A stretch of DNA of 64,000 bases from an uncultured Polaromonas sp. (GTDB lineage Bacteria; Pseudomonadota; Gammaproteobacteria; Burkholderiales; Burkholderiaceae_C). The stretch is taken from assembly GCA_937863225.1 (NCBI GenBank), contig CALMEI010000040.1, forward strand, positions 124,001 through 188,000, in the 5' to 3' direction. Shown piece by piece: positions 56,243 to 64,000 of this stretch. Under the pieces are notes generated by a model. The model was given only the letters and a program-made list of their open reading frames with translations. It made no database searches and was not told where the DNA came from. Position 1 is the stretch's first letter. Each line of letters opens with the position of its first letter. The translations under genes were made by a program, and so were the position numbers.

Positions 56243-56312
56243 GCTATATATTTAATAGCACATTAGACAATCAATACGCCGCATACAGCTTATTTTTGCA
56301 TATATTTTTAGC
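56243..56312 (+). repeat. Dispersed repeat, copy 6 (GT90/tusA-like junction)
   Basis: GCTATATATTTAATAGCAC, then ATTAGACAATCAATACG, then CCGCATACAGC and GCATATATTTTTAGC. A slightly diverged full-length copy, in the same orientation as copy 5 about 1.06 kb away. Confidence 0.85.
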
Positions 56313-56315
56313 AAA

Positions 56316-56555
56316 TTACCTGCGACGCAGGGTATGCAAATATTCATCGCCCGCGGTAACTTGTTCGAGTAAATCATTACCCGTCATGGTGGCAAAAGCT
56401 TGAAAATCTTTGAGAGAGCCTTTGTCAGTGGCGGTGACGCGCAAGACTTGGCCACTGGTCATATTGGCCAACGCTTTTTTGGCTTTCAAAATGGGCAAAG
56501 GGCAATTTAAATTGCGGGCATCTACTTCGATGTCAATTTTGGTATCGGTGTTCAT
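56316..56555 (-). CDS. TusA-family sulfurtransferase-like protein
   Basis: A 79-residue SirA/YedF/TusA fold. The active-site segment is DARNLNCPLPILKAKKAL (Cys at about residue 18, in the CPxP motif). SGQVLRVTATDKGSLKDFQAF is the second conserved part. Family members relay persulfide sulfur for tRNA thiolation or other sulfur transfer. It lies just downstream of the RsmB-family gene on the same strand, with a 64-bp gap. Confidence 0.92.
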   Translation of the reverse strand: MNTDTKIDIEVDARNLNCPLPILKAKKALANMTSGQVLRVTATDKGSLKDFQAFATMTGNDLLEQVTAGDEYLHTLRRR

Positions 56556-56619
56556 GGTTTGCTCACTTTCATGTTAAATCCTTGGCCCAGCTCAGGATGA
56601 ACGGGGATACATTTACAAA

Positions 56620-57915
56620 CTATTTTCGTTGCCAAATGGCAGCAAAGAATCCGTCTGTACCGTGGATGTGCGGCCACAGGCGTAAGAATTCTTGCCCTGT
56701 GCTGCCTTCTAAATCAGTACCGCTGCACAAGCGTGCGGCGTTTTCAACTTTTAATTGCGTCAACACCTCGACTACAGGCAACAGTTTGAAATCTGGATTG
56801 GCTTGTGCAAACTGCAATGCCACTGCTTCGTTTTCTTCTTGCAACAAGCTGCACGTGGCATACACCAAGCGCCCGCCCGATTTAACCAAGCGTGACGCGC
56901 TTTGCAAAATGGCGATTTGCAGTTTGGCCATGTCGTCAATGTCTTTGGGCGTCAACCGCCATTTGAGTGCAGGGTTACGGCGCAGTGTGCCCAGGCCTGA
57001 ACAGGGCGCATCGACCAGCACGCGGTCCATCTTGCCGGCCAAGCGCTTGATGCGTTCGTCGCGTTCATGCGCAATCACGGCGGGGTGAATGTTGGACAAA
57101 CTGCTGCGTGCCAAACGCGGTTTCAATGCGTCCAAGCGGTGCGCAGAGGTGTCAAACGCGTACAAACGACCCGTGTTGCGCATGGCAGCACCCAACGCCA
57201 ATGTTTTGCCACCCGCGCCGGCACAAAAATCTGCCACCATCTCGCCACGTTTGGCATCCACCAACAGGGCCAGCAATTGTGAACCTTCGTCTTGCACCTC
57301 GATGGCGCCGCGTTTGTAGGCGCTTAAATTGCGCAAATCGGTTTTGCCTGTGACCCGCAAGCCCCAAGGTGAATAAGGCATGGGTTCTGCGGTGATGGCA
57401 ACTTTGGCCAATTCTTTAGCGACTTCTTCCCGCTTATCGGTCAGCATGTTGACGCGCAAGTCCAAACCCGGTGTGTCGTTCAATGCATCCACGTACTGCC
57501 AAAAACCTGCGCCGGGTTTGTGCTCCAGCTGCGCTTTGAGTGGCTTAACCAACCATTCAGGCAGGTTATGGCGATGGCGGTCCAGCAAGTCGTGAGATTT
57601 CACGGTGTCAATGTTTTTAACCCATGCCAGTTCTTGCTCGTTGATGGCGCCCTCTAAAAATGCACGCGGCGCGGCAAAACCCAATATCGCCAAGCGGCGC
57701 TCTTTGCTGCCACTGCCCGAAGGGGCAAAGTGGTCAAAGCGCAATTTGTTGCGCAAGACGTTGTAAACGGTGTCGGTCAGCGTGGCGCGTTCGCGCGGAC
57801 CAAAATTGCGATGGTCGCGAAAAAATTTCGCCACAATGGCGTCGGTGGGGTGATCGAACTTAAGGGAGAGCCGAACCAACTCGGTTGCGGCTTCTAAAAT
57901 AATTTGTGGATGCAT
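56620..57915 (-). CDS. RsmB/NOP-family rRNA (cytosine-5) methyltransferase
   Basis: 431 residues. A NusB-like or PUA-like N-terminal part is followed by a SAM-dependent m5C methyltransferase domain: VADFCAGAGGKTLALGA (SAM site, about residues 228-244), YAFDTSAHRLDAL, VLVDAPCSGLGTLRRNP (conserved Cys) and VYATCSLLQEENEAV (catalytic nucleophile Cys). The exact rRNA target (C967 or another) is not determined by sequence alone, so I do not assign rsmB. A DUF971 gene lies upstream on the same strand. Confidence 0.9.
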   Translation of the reverse strand: MHPQIILEAATELVRLSLKFDHPTDAIVAKFFRDHRNFGPRERATLTDTVYNVLRNKLRFDHFAPSGSGSKERRLAILGFAAPRAFLEGAINEQELAWVKNIDTVKSHDLLDRHRHNLPEWLVKPLKAQLEHKPGAGFWQYVDALNDTPGLDLRVNMLTDKREEVAKELAKVAITAEPMPYSPWGLRVTGKTDLRNLSAYKRGAIEVQDEGSQLLALLVDAKRGEMVADFCAGAGGKTLALGAAMRNTGRLYAFDTSAHRLDALKPRLARSSLSNIHPAVIAHERDERIKRLAGKMDRVLVDAPCSGLGTLRRNPALKWRLTPKDIDDMAKLQIAILQSASRLVKSGGRLVYATCSLLQEENEAVALQFAQANPDFKLLPVVEVLTQLKVENAARLCSGTDLEGSTGQEFLRLWPHIHGTDGFFAAIWQRK

Positions 57916-57985
57916 GGGCTGATTGTCCCATGATTCGCCTCACACGTTGCGCGAAAGCCCTAATGCAATAGCTTGATCTGAGGTA

Positions 57986-58396
57986 TCAGTGCGAACCGCA
58001 GGCACTGCCGGCTTTTTCAATCATGGGCGCATCGCGGTCTACACCTGCTGCTGACAAGCGGGCTTCGTAGTCTTTCCACAATTCAGCTTGTTGCGAGCCT
58101 AAGAAATACAAATATTCCCACGTGAACAAACCCGATTCATGGCCATCGCTGAAAGTGGGTTTGACCGCGTAATTGCCCATCGGCTCTAGGCTCACAATGT
58201 CCACATTGCGTTTGCCTGTTTGCAATGTCTCTTGGCCTGGGCCATGGCCTTGAACTTCGGCTGATGGCGATTGAACACGCATCAATTCAAACGGAATGTT
58301 GAAATGGGCGCCGTCTGAAAACTTCACCTCAAACAACTTGGATTTGCTGTGCACGGTGATGTCTTCTGGAATGGGTGTGGTTGGTTGGTTTGTCAT
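57986..58396 (-). CDS. DUF971 protein (gamma-butyrobetaine hydroxylase-like N-terminal domain)
   Basis: 136 residues. The small beta domain reads LFEVKFSDGAHFNIPFELMRV, then VSLEPMGNYAVKPTFSDGHESGLFTWEYLYFLG, which is the DUF971 pattern (in pieces). The C-terminus ends in a Cys/His pair (ACGSH). In other proteins this domain is a zinc-binding N-terminal module of hydroxylases, and stand-alone versions have been linked to Fe-S assembly, but the role here is not known. A tandem 11-bp repeat lies just upstream. Confidence 0.87.
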   Translation of the reverse strand: MTNQPTTPIPEDITVHSKSKLFEVKFSDGAHFNIPFELMRVQSPSAEVQGHGPGQETLQTGKRNVDIVSLEPMGNYAVKPTFSDGHESGLFTWEYLYFLGSQQAELWKDYEARLSAAGVDRDAPMIEKAGSACGSH

Positions 58397-58424
58397 AAAA
58401 ATACCTCAAATATTGGCTTGGCAA

Positions 58425-58457
58425 TAGACTGGCTATAGACTGGCTATAGACTGGCAA
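58425..58457. repeat. Three-unit 11-bp tandem repeat upstream of the DUF971 gene
   Basis: TAGACTGGCTA is repeated three times (last unit TAGACTGGCAA). It begins 29 bp upstream of the DUF971 ATG, where leader or promoter elements would lie. Confidence 0.8.
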
Positions 58458-58512
58458 TTGTCCTCGTTTTTCTATTCTCGCTGAAAATTTAAGGGCACTC
58501 ATTCACCGTTGT

Positions 58513-61500
58513 TTACACCAACACACGCTCAATACCGCCACTGTTGGCACTGGCCACATAATCGGGCATCCAATCCTTACCCAACAGCTGATTCGCCATT
58601 TCCACCACGATGTAGTCCGCCTCAAGCAAACCGGCCTTCAAATCATCTTGGTAGCGGTTTAAACCCATTAAGCAACTTGGGCAGCTGGTCAAAATTTTGA
58701 CGTTGGCTTGTGGCGCGACGGCACCTGTTTCGCGCAAAGTCAATTCACCTTTGCGAATTTCTTCTTCTTTGCGAAAGCGGATTTGGGTTGAAACATCGGG
58801 ACGCGATGTCGCCAAGCCACCGCTTTCACCACAGCAACGGTCACTTAAAAGCACCTTGTCGCCCACCAACGCTTTCACGGTCTTCATCGGTGCTTGCGTT
58901 TTCATGGGCGTGTGGCAGGGGTCGTGGTATAGGTAACCCGTGCCGGCTTTGTCACCCAAAGTCACGCCTTTTTCCAGCAAAAATTCATGGATGTCGATGA
59001 TGCGGCTACCGGGGAATATTTTGTCAAATTGGTAGCTTTGTAACTGGTCCAAACAGGTGCCGCAGCTGACCACCACGGTTTTGATGTCCAGATAGTTCAG
59101 TGTGTTGGCCACGCGGTGAAACAATACGCGGTTGTCGGTGATGATTTTGTCGGCAGCATCAAACTGGCCGCTGCCCTTTTGCGGGTAGCCACAGCACAAA
59201 TACCCCGGAGGCAAGACAGTTTGTACGCCTGCGTGCCACAACATGGCTTGGGTGGCTAAACCCACTTGGCTGAACAAACGCTCGGAGCCGCAACCTGGGA
59301 AATAGAACACCGCTTCCGAATCAACCGTGGTGTTTTGTGGGTTGCGAATGATGGGTACGTAGTCTTTGTTTTCAATGTCCAACAATGCGCGCGCGGTGCG
59401 CTTGGGCAAACCGGCGGGCATTTTTTTATTGACAAAATGAATCACCTGCTCTTTCAAGGGTGCCACACCCAAACTGGCGGGTGGTAAGTTGGTTTGCTGT
59501 CGAGCCAACAATTTAAAAACACGATTGCCCAAGCGCTGCGCTTTGAAGCTGATATTCGTCAAGGCATGACCAAATCGGATGGCACCTGGGCTGGTTGTAC
59601 CAATGAACCAAGCCTGGAATTCGGCGGCCGGTTGCCAGCTTTTCTTGCCCATTTTGCGCAACAAATTGCGCATGTTCATGCTCACATCACCAAAATCAAT
59701 GTTGACGGGGCATGGTGTCAAACACTTGTGGCACACGGTGCAATGGTCTGCCACATCTTCAAACTCTTGCCAGTGCTTGATGCTGACACCACGGCGCGTT
59801 TGCTCTTCGTACAAAAATGCTTCCACCAATAACGAGGTGGCCAAAATTTTATTGCGTGGGCTGTACAGCAAATTGGCTCTTGGCACATGCGTGCTGCAAA
59901 CGGGTTTGCATTTGCCACAGCGCAAACAATCTTTCACGCTGGCCGAAATCGCACCAATGTCGCTTTGTTGCATGATGATGGATTCATGCCCCATCAGCCC
60001 AAAACTGGGGGTGTAGGCGTTGGTTAAATCAGCTACCAAATTGTCAGAAATATGAGGCAAACCATCTGTTTTACGGCGTTTTAATTGCCTAGACTGCTCT
60101 TCTTTTTGAAGCAATTGGTGACCCAGCAAGCTCTTGCGCAAGAGCTTGCCTTTGTTGAATCGCCCTTCTGGGTCAACCCGTTGTTTGTAGTCAGCAAAGG
60201 GCTGCAGCTCGGCATCGGTTAAAAATTCCAGCTTGGTGATGCCAATGCCGTGCTCGCCTGAAATCACGCCATCTAAGCTTTTTGCCAACACCATGATGCG
60301 TGCCACCGCTTGGTGCGCGGTTTGCAGCATGTCGTAGTCATCGCTGTTGACCGGGATATTGGTGTGCACATTGCCGTCGCCCGCGTGCATGTGCAATGCC
60401 ACCCAAACGCGGCCTTTGAGCACACGTTGGTGAATGGCGTTGCATGCTTCCAAAATGGGCGCATAAGCCAAGCCTGTGAACAAAGCTTGCAAAGGTGTGC
60501 GAATGTCGGCTTTCCAGCTGGCGCGCAAGCTGTGCGATTGCAGTTGCGGGAACAAGGCATCCACATCGTCCAACCAATTCTGCCAAGTTGCTCGCACACC
60601 GTTGAGCAATGCCAATGCTTGCGCCACGCGGTCGTCCAACAGTTCACCTGAAGCCAGATCAGCGGCTTCATCGACCCGGCCCAATGGTAATTTGTCTTGT
60701 TTGAAAAATGCGCTTAAAGCATCGCACAATTTGAGCTTGTTTTGCAAACTCAGCTCAATGTTGATGCGCTCAATGCCGTCGGTGTATTCGGCCATGCGTG
60801 GCAAGGGTATGACCACGTCTTCGTTGATTTTGAACGCATTGGTGTGTTTGGAGATGGCAGCCGCACGTTTGCGGTCTAGCCAAAATTTGTAGCGCGCTTC
60901 GCTGCTGATGGCGATGAAACCTTCGCCATTGCGTGAATTGGCAATGCGCACCACTTCCGACGTCACGCGAGCCACATCGTCGGCATCGTCACCGGCGATG
61001 TCGCCTATCAAGACCATTTTGGGCAAGCCATTGCTGGTGCCTGTATGCGCACGTTTGGATTTGGTGGCATAACCCACCGCTTTCAAATAGCGGTCATCTA
61101 AATGTTCCAGCCCAGCCAGTACCGTGCTTGAATCCCCGCGCTTTTGCAAGGCAAACATATAGTCTTTGATTTCAACAATGCTAGGGACGGCGTCTTTGGT
61201 GTTGCCAAAAAATTCCAAGCACACGGTGCGTGTGTGCGCAGGCATGCGGTGAACGATCCAACGCGCGCTGGTGATCAAACCATCGCAGCCTTCTTTTTGT
61301 ATGCCGGGCAAACCGCTTAAAAATTTATCGGTGACGTCTTTGCCCAAGCCTTCTTTGCGAAACGTTGGACCGGCAATGTCCAAGCGTTCGGTACGAATCA
61401 GCTTTTTACCATCGGCTTCAAAGTAGTTCAATTCAAAACTGGCAACCTCGGCATCGTGAATTTTGCCCAGGTTATGGTTCAAGCGCGTCACTTCCAGCCA

Positions 61501-62484
61501 TTGGGCATCGGGTGTGACCATGCGCCAACTGGCCAAATTGTCCAGGGCTGTACCCCACAACACGGCTTTTTTACCACCCGCATTCATGGCGATATTGCCC
61601 CCAATGCAACTGGCTTCTGCCGATGTGGGGTCTACCGCAAACACAAATCCGGCACGTTCTGCAGCATTAGCCACGCGCTGCGTCACCACACCCGCTTCGG
61701 TCCAAATCGTCGCTACGGGCGTATGGTGTCCTGGCAAGGTTTGCATGACCACTTCGGTCATGGCCTCTAGTTTTTCGGTGTTGATGACCGCACTCTTCCA
61801 AGTCAATGGAATGGCGCCACCGGTATAGCCGGTGCCACCGCCGCGTGGAATGATGGTCAACCCCAGTTCAATACAGCCTTTCACCAAGCCTGCCATTTCG
61901 GCTTCAGAATCGGGTGTCAACACCACAAATGGGTATTCCACACGCCAATCGGTGGCATCGGTCACATGGCTGACGCGGCTTAAACCATCAAACTTGATGT
62001 TGTCCCTGGCGGTGAGTTTGCCTAATGTTTGCTGCGTTTCTTTGCGCAAGGCTGCGGCCTTTAAGAAAATGGCATCAAATGCGGCAATGGCGTTGGCAAC
62101 CAAGGACAAAAGCTCTGATACATGGGCATCGCGTGTGCTGTCCGCGTCGGGGGTACGGCGTTTTTGCACTTCACTCAAGCGGTGTTTCAAGGCATCGACC
62201 AATTGCACGCGGCGCTTGGGGTTATCCAGCAAATCATCTTGCAAATAGGGGTTGCGTTGCACCACCCAAATATCACCCAAAATTTCGTACAACATGCGTG
62301 CTGAACGGCCCGTACGGCGCTCTGCTCGCAACTCGTTGAGCACGGTCCAAGCCCGTTCGCCCAACAAACGCACCACTATTTCACGGTCGGAAAACGAGGT
62401 GTAGTTGTACGGAATTTCGCGAATGCGGTCGTTTGGGTGCAGGTTGCTGGCTGATGTGGTGGTGCTGGTCATTGTGAAAGGCAA
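58513..62484 (-). CDS. Giant FAD-linked oxidase / Fe-S dehydrogenase fusion (DUF3683-type, D-lactate dehydrogenase-like)
   Basis: About 1323 residues, with the start at 62484 or, more likely, MTSTTTSAS at 62472. In order: a DUF3683-like N-terminus ([22 protein letters not shown]), an FAD-binding type 4 domain ([35 protein letters not shown]), an FAD-oxidase C domain ([16 protein letters not shown]), a pair of 4Fe-4S motifs ([11 protein letters not shown] and [12 protein letters not shown]), and two CCG domains ([10 protein letters not shown] and [14 protein letters not shown]). This is a one-chain version of GlcD/GlcF or Dld-type dehydrogenases, membrane-associated and passing electrons to quinone. 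The substrate is probably a 2-hydroxy acid such as D-lactate or glycolate. Confidence 0.92.
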   Translation of the reverse strand: MPFTMTSTTTSASNLHPNDRIREIPYNYTSFSDREIVVRLLGERAWTVLNELRAERRTGRSARMLYEILGDIWVVQRNPYLQDDLLDNPKRRVQLVDALKHRLSEVQKRRTPDADSTRDAHVSELLSLVANAIAAFDAIFLKAAALRKETQQTLGKLTARDNIKFDGLSRVSHVTDATDWRVEYPFVVLTPDSEAEMAGLVKGCIELGLTIIPRGGGTGYTGGAIPLTWKSAVINTEKLEAMTEVVMQTLPGHHTPVATIWTEAGVVTQRVANAAERAGFVFAVDPTSAEASCIGGNIAMNAGGKKAVLWGTALDNLASWRMVTPDAQWLEVTRLNHNLGKIHDAEVASFELNYFEADGKKLIRTERLDIAGPTFRKEGLGKDVTDKFLSGLPGIQKEGCDGLITSARWIVHRMPAHTRTVCLEFFGNTKDAVPSIVEIKDYMFALQKRGDSSTVLAGLEHLDDRYLKAVGYATKSKRAHTGTSNGLPKMVLIGDIAGDDADDVARVTSEVVRIANSRNGEGFIAISSEARYKFWLDRKRAAAISKHTNAFKINEDVVIPLPRMAEYTDGIERINIELSLQNKLKLCDALSAFFKQDKLPLGRVDEAADLASGELLDDRVAQALALLNGVRATWQNWLDDVDALFPQLQSHSLRASWKADIRTPLQALFTGLAYAPILEACNAIHQRVLKGRVWVALHMHAGDGNVHTNIPVNSDDYDMLQTAHQAVARIMVLAKSLDGVISGEHGIGITKLEFLTDAELQPFADYKQRVDPEGRFNKGKLLRKSLLGHQLLQKEEQSRQLKRRKTDGLPHISDNLVADLTNAYTPSFGLMGHESIIMQQSDIGAISASVKDCLRCGKCKPVCSTHVPRANLLYSPRNKILATSLLVEAFLYEEQTRRGVSIKHWQEFEDVADHCTVCHKCLTPCPVNIDFGDVSMNMRNLLRKMGKKSWQPAAEFQAWFIGTTSPGAIRFGHALTNISFKAQRLGNRVFKLLARQQTNLPPASLGVAPLKEQVIHFVNKKMPAGLPKRTARALLDIENKDYVPIIRNPQNTTVDSEAVFYFPGCGSERLFSQVGLATQAMLWHAGVQTVLPPGYLCCGYPQKGSGQFDAADKIITDNRVLFHRVANTLNYLDIKTVVVSCGTCLDQLQSYQFDKIFPGSRIIDIHEFLLEKGVTLGDKAGTGYLYHDPCHTPMKTQAPMKTVKALVGDKVLLSDRCCGESGGLATSRPDVSTQIRFRKEEEIRKGELTLRETGAVAPQANVKILTSCPSCLMGLNRYQDDLKAGLLEADYIVVEMANQLLGKDWMPDYVASANSGGIERVLV

Positions 62485-62699
62485 AGTGCTGCTTTATGGT
62501 GCTACGTCAAAGGCAAGCACACTAATCGTAAACCACTGATTTTAGTACCCTTAGAGGCAAAGCTCGGTTTTTCTAATGGATAACCCGACTTACAACCGTC
62601 ATATGGCTGTGTTCCAATAAATCAGTTATCCCTCATGGGCACGCCATGCGGTCGTGTACCATTGATTCTCAATTTGTCGCACTTTAAGGAGGTATCTCA

Positions 62700-64000
62700 A
62701 TGAAACATTTCTTCAAAATCAGCGCAATGGCTGCTGTATTGGGCTTTAGCAGCTTGTCAGCACAGGCGCAAACTGAAGTTCAATTTTGGCATTCCATGAC
62801 TGCTGTGAATGGCGAATGGGTGAACGATTTGGCCAAAGATTTCAATGCCAAACAAAAAGAATACAAAATTGTGCCCACTTTCAAAGGCACGTACGACGAA
62901 TCCATGACCGCTGCCGTGGCCGCCTTTCGCGCGGGCAATGCGCCCCATATTTTGCAAGTGTTTGAAGTGGGCACCGCCACCATGATGGCCAGCAAAGGTG
63001 CGATTGTCCCTGTGGCGCAGGTGATGAAAGATGCCGGCGAAAAATTTGACCCCACAGCCTATGTTTCAGCTGTAGCCGGCTATTACACGGCGCCAAATGG
63101 ACAAATGTTGTCGTTCCCATTCAATAGTTCGACCACCATTTTCTATGTGAACAAGGATGCGTTCAAGGCCGCGGGCATCGACACTGTGAAACTGCCCAGC
63201 ACTTGGCCTGAGGTGGCTCTGGCAGCCGCCAAACTCAAGGCCAGCGGCCACAAATGCCCGTTCACAACCGCATGGCAAGGTTGGACACAGCTTGAGAGTT
63301 TCTCAGCATGGCACAACGTTGAATTTGCCACCAAAAACAACGGTTTGTCGGGCTTGGATGCGCGCATGAAGGTGAATTCACCGTTGCACGTGCGACACAT
63401 CGAAAACTTGGCCAACATGGCCAAACAAGGCTTGTTCATTTACAAAGGCCGTGGCAACGTGCCCGAAGCCAGCTTTGTGTCGGGAGAATGCGCCATGATC
63501 ACCACGTCAGCGGGTTTTTACGGAAATGTGGCCAAAAATGCCAAGTTTGCTTATGCCTTGAGCACCATGCCTTTCTACCCTGATGTCGCTGGTGCACCGC
63601 AAAACACCGTCATTGGTGGTGCCAGTTTGTGGGTCATGTCTGGTAAAAAACCAGCTGAATACAAAGGCGTAGCCAAATTCTTCAGCTATTTGTCCAGCCC
63701 CGAAGTACAGTCTGCCAGCCACAAACGCACCGGCTACCTGCCCATCACCAACGCCGCTTACAAGTTGACTGAAGCCTCTGGTTTCTACAAAGAAAAACCA
63801 GGTACCGACATTGCGGTTTCACAAATGATTCGCAAAGTGACCGACAAGAGCCGTGGCATTCGCTTGGGTAACTATGTGCAGATTCGTGCCGTAGAAGACG
63901 AAGAGTTGGAAAAAGTCTGGGGCGGCAAACAAACTGCCAAAGAAGCCTTGGATGCCATCGTCACCCGTGGCAACGAGCATTTGGCACGATTTGAAGCAGC
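62700..64000 (+). CDS. ugpB: sn-Glycerol-3-phosphate ABC transporter substrate-binding protein, 3' end outside window
   Basis: The frame is open from an ATG at 62700 to the window end, about 433 residues, close to the full family length. AAGGAGG sits 7 bp upstream. A signal peptide covers residues 1-23 (MKHFFKISAMAAVLGF, then a cleavage-type SAQAQ). The mature protein begins TEVQFWHSMTAVNGEW and includes FPFNSSTTIFYVNKDAF, FTTAWQGWTQLESFSAWH and TTSAGFYGNVAK, which are UgpB ligand-binding segments. Transport components ugpAEC are expected beyond the edge but are not seen. Confidence 0.92.
   Translation, partial: MKHFFKISAMAAVLGFSSLSAQAQTEVQFWHSMTAVNGEWVNDLAKDFNAKQKEYKIVPTFKGTYDESMTAAVAAFRAGNAPHILQVFEVGTATMMASKGAIVPVAQVMKDAGEKFDPTAYVSAVAGYYTAPNGQMLSFPFNSSTTIFYVNKDAFKAAGIDTVKLPSTWPEVALAAAKLKASGHKCPFTTAWQGWTQLESFSAWHNVEFATKNNGLSGLDARMKVNSPLHVRHIENLANMAKQGLFIYKGRGNVPEASFVSGECAMITTSAGFYGNVAKNAKFAYALSTMPFYPDVAGAPQNTVIGGASLWVMSGKKPAEYKGVAKFFSYLSSPEVQSASHKRTGYLPITNAAYKLTEASGFYKEKPGTDIAVSQMIRKVTDKSRGIRLGNYVQIRAVEDEELEKVWGGKQTAKEALDAIVTRGNEHLARFEA

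Overview
This looks like chromosomal DNA from a betaproteobacterium of the order Burkholderiales, probably Comamonadaceae-like, with moderate GC. The evidence is gene content and order recalled from that group: corC-lnt-glyQ-glyS-gmhB-plsC, rpmH-rnpA-yidD-yidC-mnmE, a TPR protein-lolB-ispE-tRNA-Gln-prs-rplY run, a Bug-family (TctC) binding protein, a giant FAD/Fe-S dehydrogenase with a DUF3683-type N-terminus, and a topoisomerase III carrying a SWIB domain. Almost all of the window is housekeeping; the accessory content is small and scattered.

Layout. 1-2.1 kb: end of an aromatic acid (feruloyl/hydroxycinnamoyl-CoA type) catabolic cluster with a divergent promoter. 2.1-4.7 kb: rsmD, coaD, ferredoxin, pth and a TlpA-like thioredoxin. 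4.9-8.7 kb: GTP-type PEP carboxykinase, a Bug-family binding protein and a GNAT acetyltransferase. 8.8-17.4 kb: corC-lnt, a signal-less binding protein on the other strand, then glyQS-gmhB-plsC-ygjP. 17.4-19.7 kb: a frameshifted EamA transporter and a LivJ-like binding protein. 19.8-26.3 kb: rpmH-rnpA-yidD-yidC and mnmE, separated by an AT-rich DUF262/DUF1524 GmrSD-like gene. 26.4-29.8 kb: an unknown membrane protein, malate synthase G and a small membrane protein. 30-34.8 kb: TPR protein-lolB-ispE-tRNA-Gln-prs-rplY. 34.9-40.4 kb (minus strand): M61 peptidase, DAHP synthase behind an attenuator, Amt transporter and an exported hydrolase. 40.7-46.1 kb: topB-SWIB divergent from a SET-domain gene, then birA and a SPOR-like protein. 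46.1-51.2 kb: TctDE/QseBC-like two-component pair, AEC transporter, HiPIP and aldehyde dehydrogenase. 51.3-58.4 kb: valS, galU, a GT90 glycosyltransferase, tusA-like, an RsmB-family methyltransferase and a DUF971 protein. 58.5-64 kb: the giant FAD/Fe-S dehydrogenase and the start of a ugpB-like gene running off the end.

Most notable observations. (1) A 26-codon leader peptide, with nine aromatic residues among ten consecutive codons, precedes a strong intrinsic terminator upstream of DAHP synthase: a textbook-like transcription attenuator that is not an ordinary annotated gene. (2) A SET-domain methyltransferase gene is divergent from a topoisomerase III that ends in a histone-H1-like Lys/Ala tail plus a SWIB domain, and a Z-DNA-prone alternating tract lies between them. 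(3) The same topB gene carries a 111-bp in-frame insertion in its zinc-finger region. (4) A dispersed repeat of about 70 bp occurs at least six times between genes, and close matches to its core lie inside at least six coding regions without breaking the frame. (5) An AT-rich GmrSD-like gene interrupts the yidC-mnmE locus.
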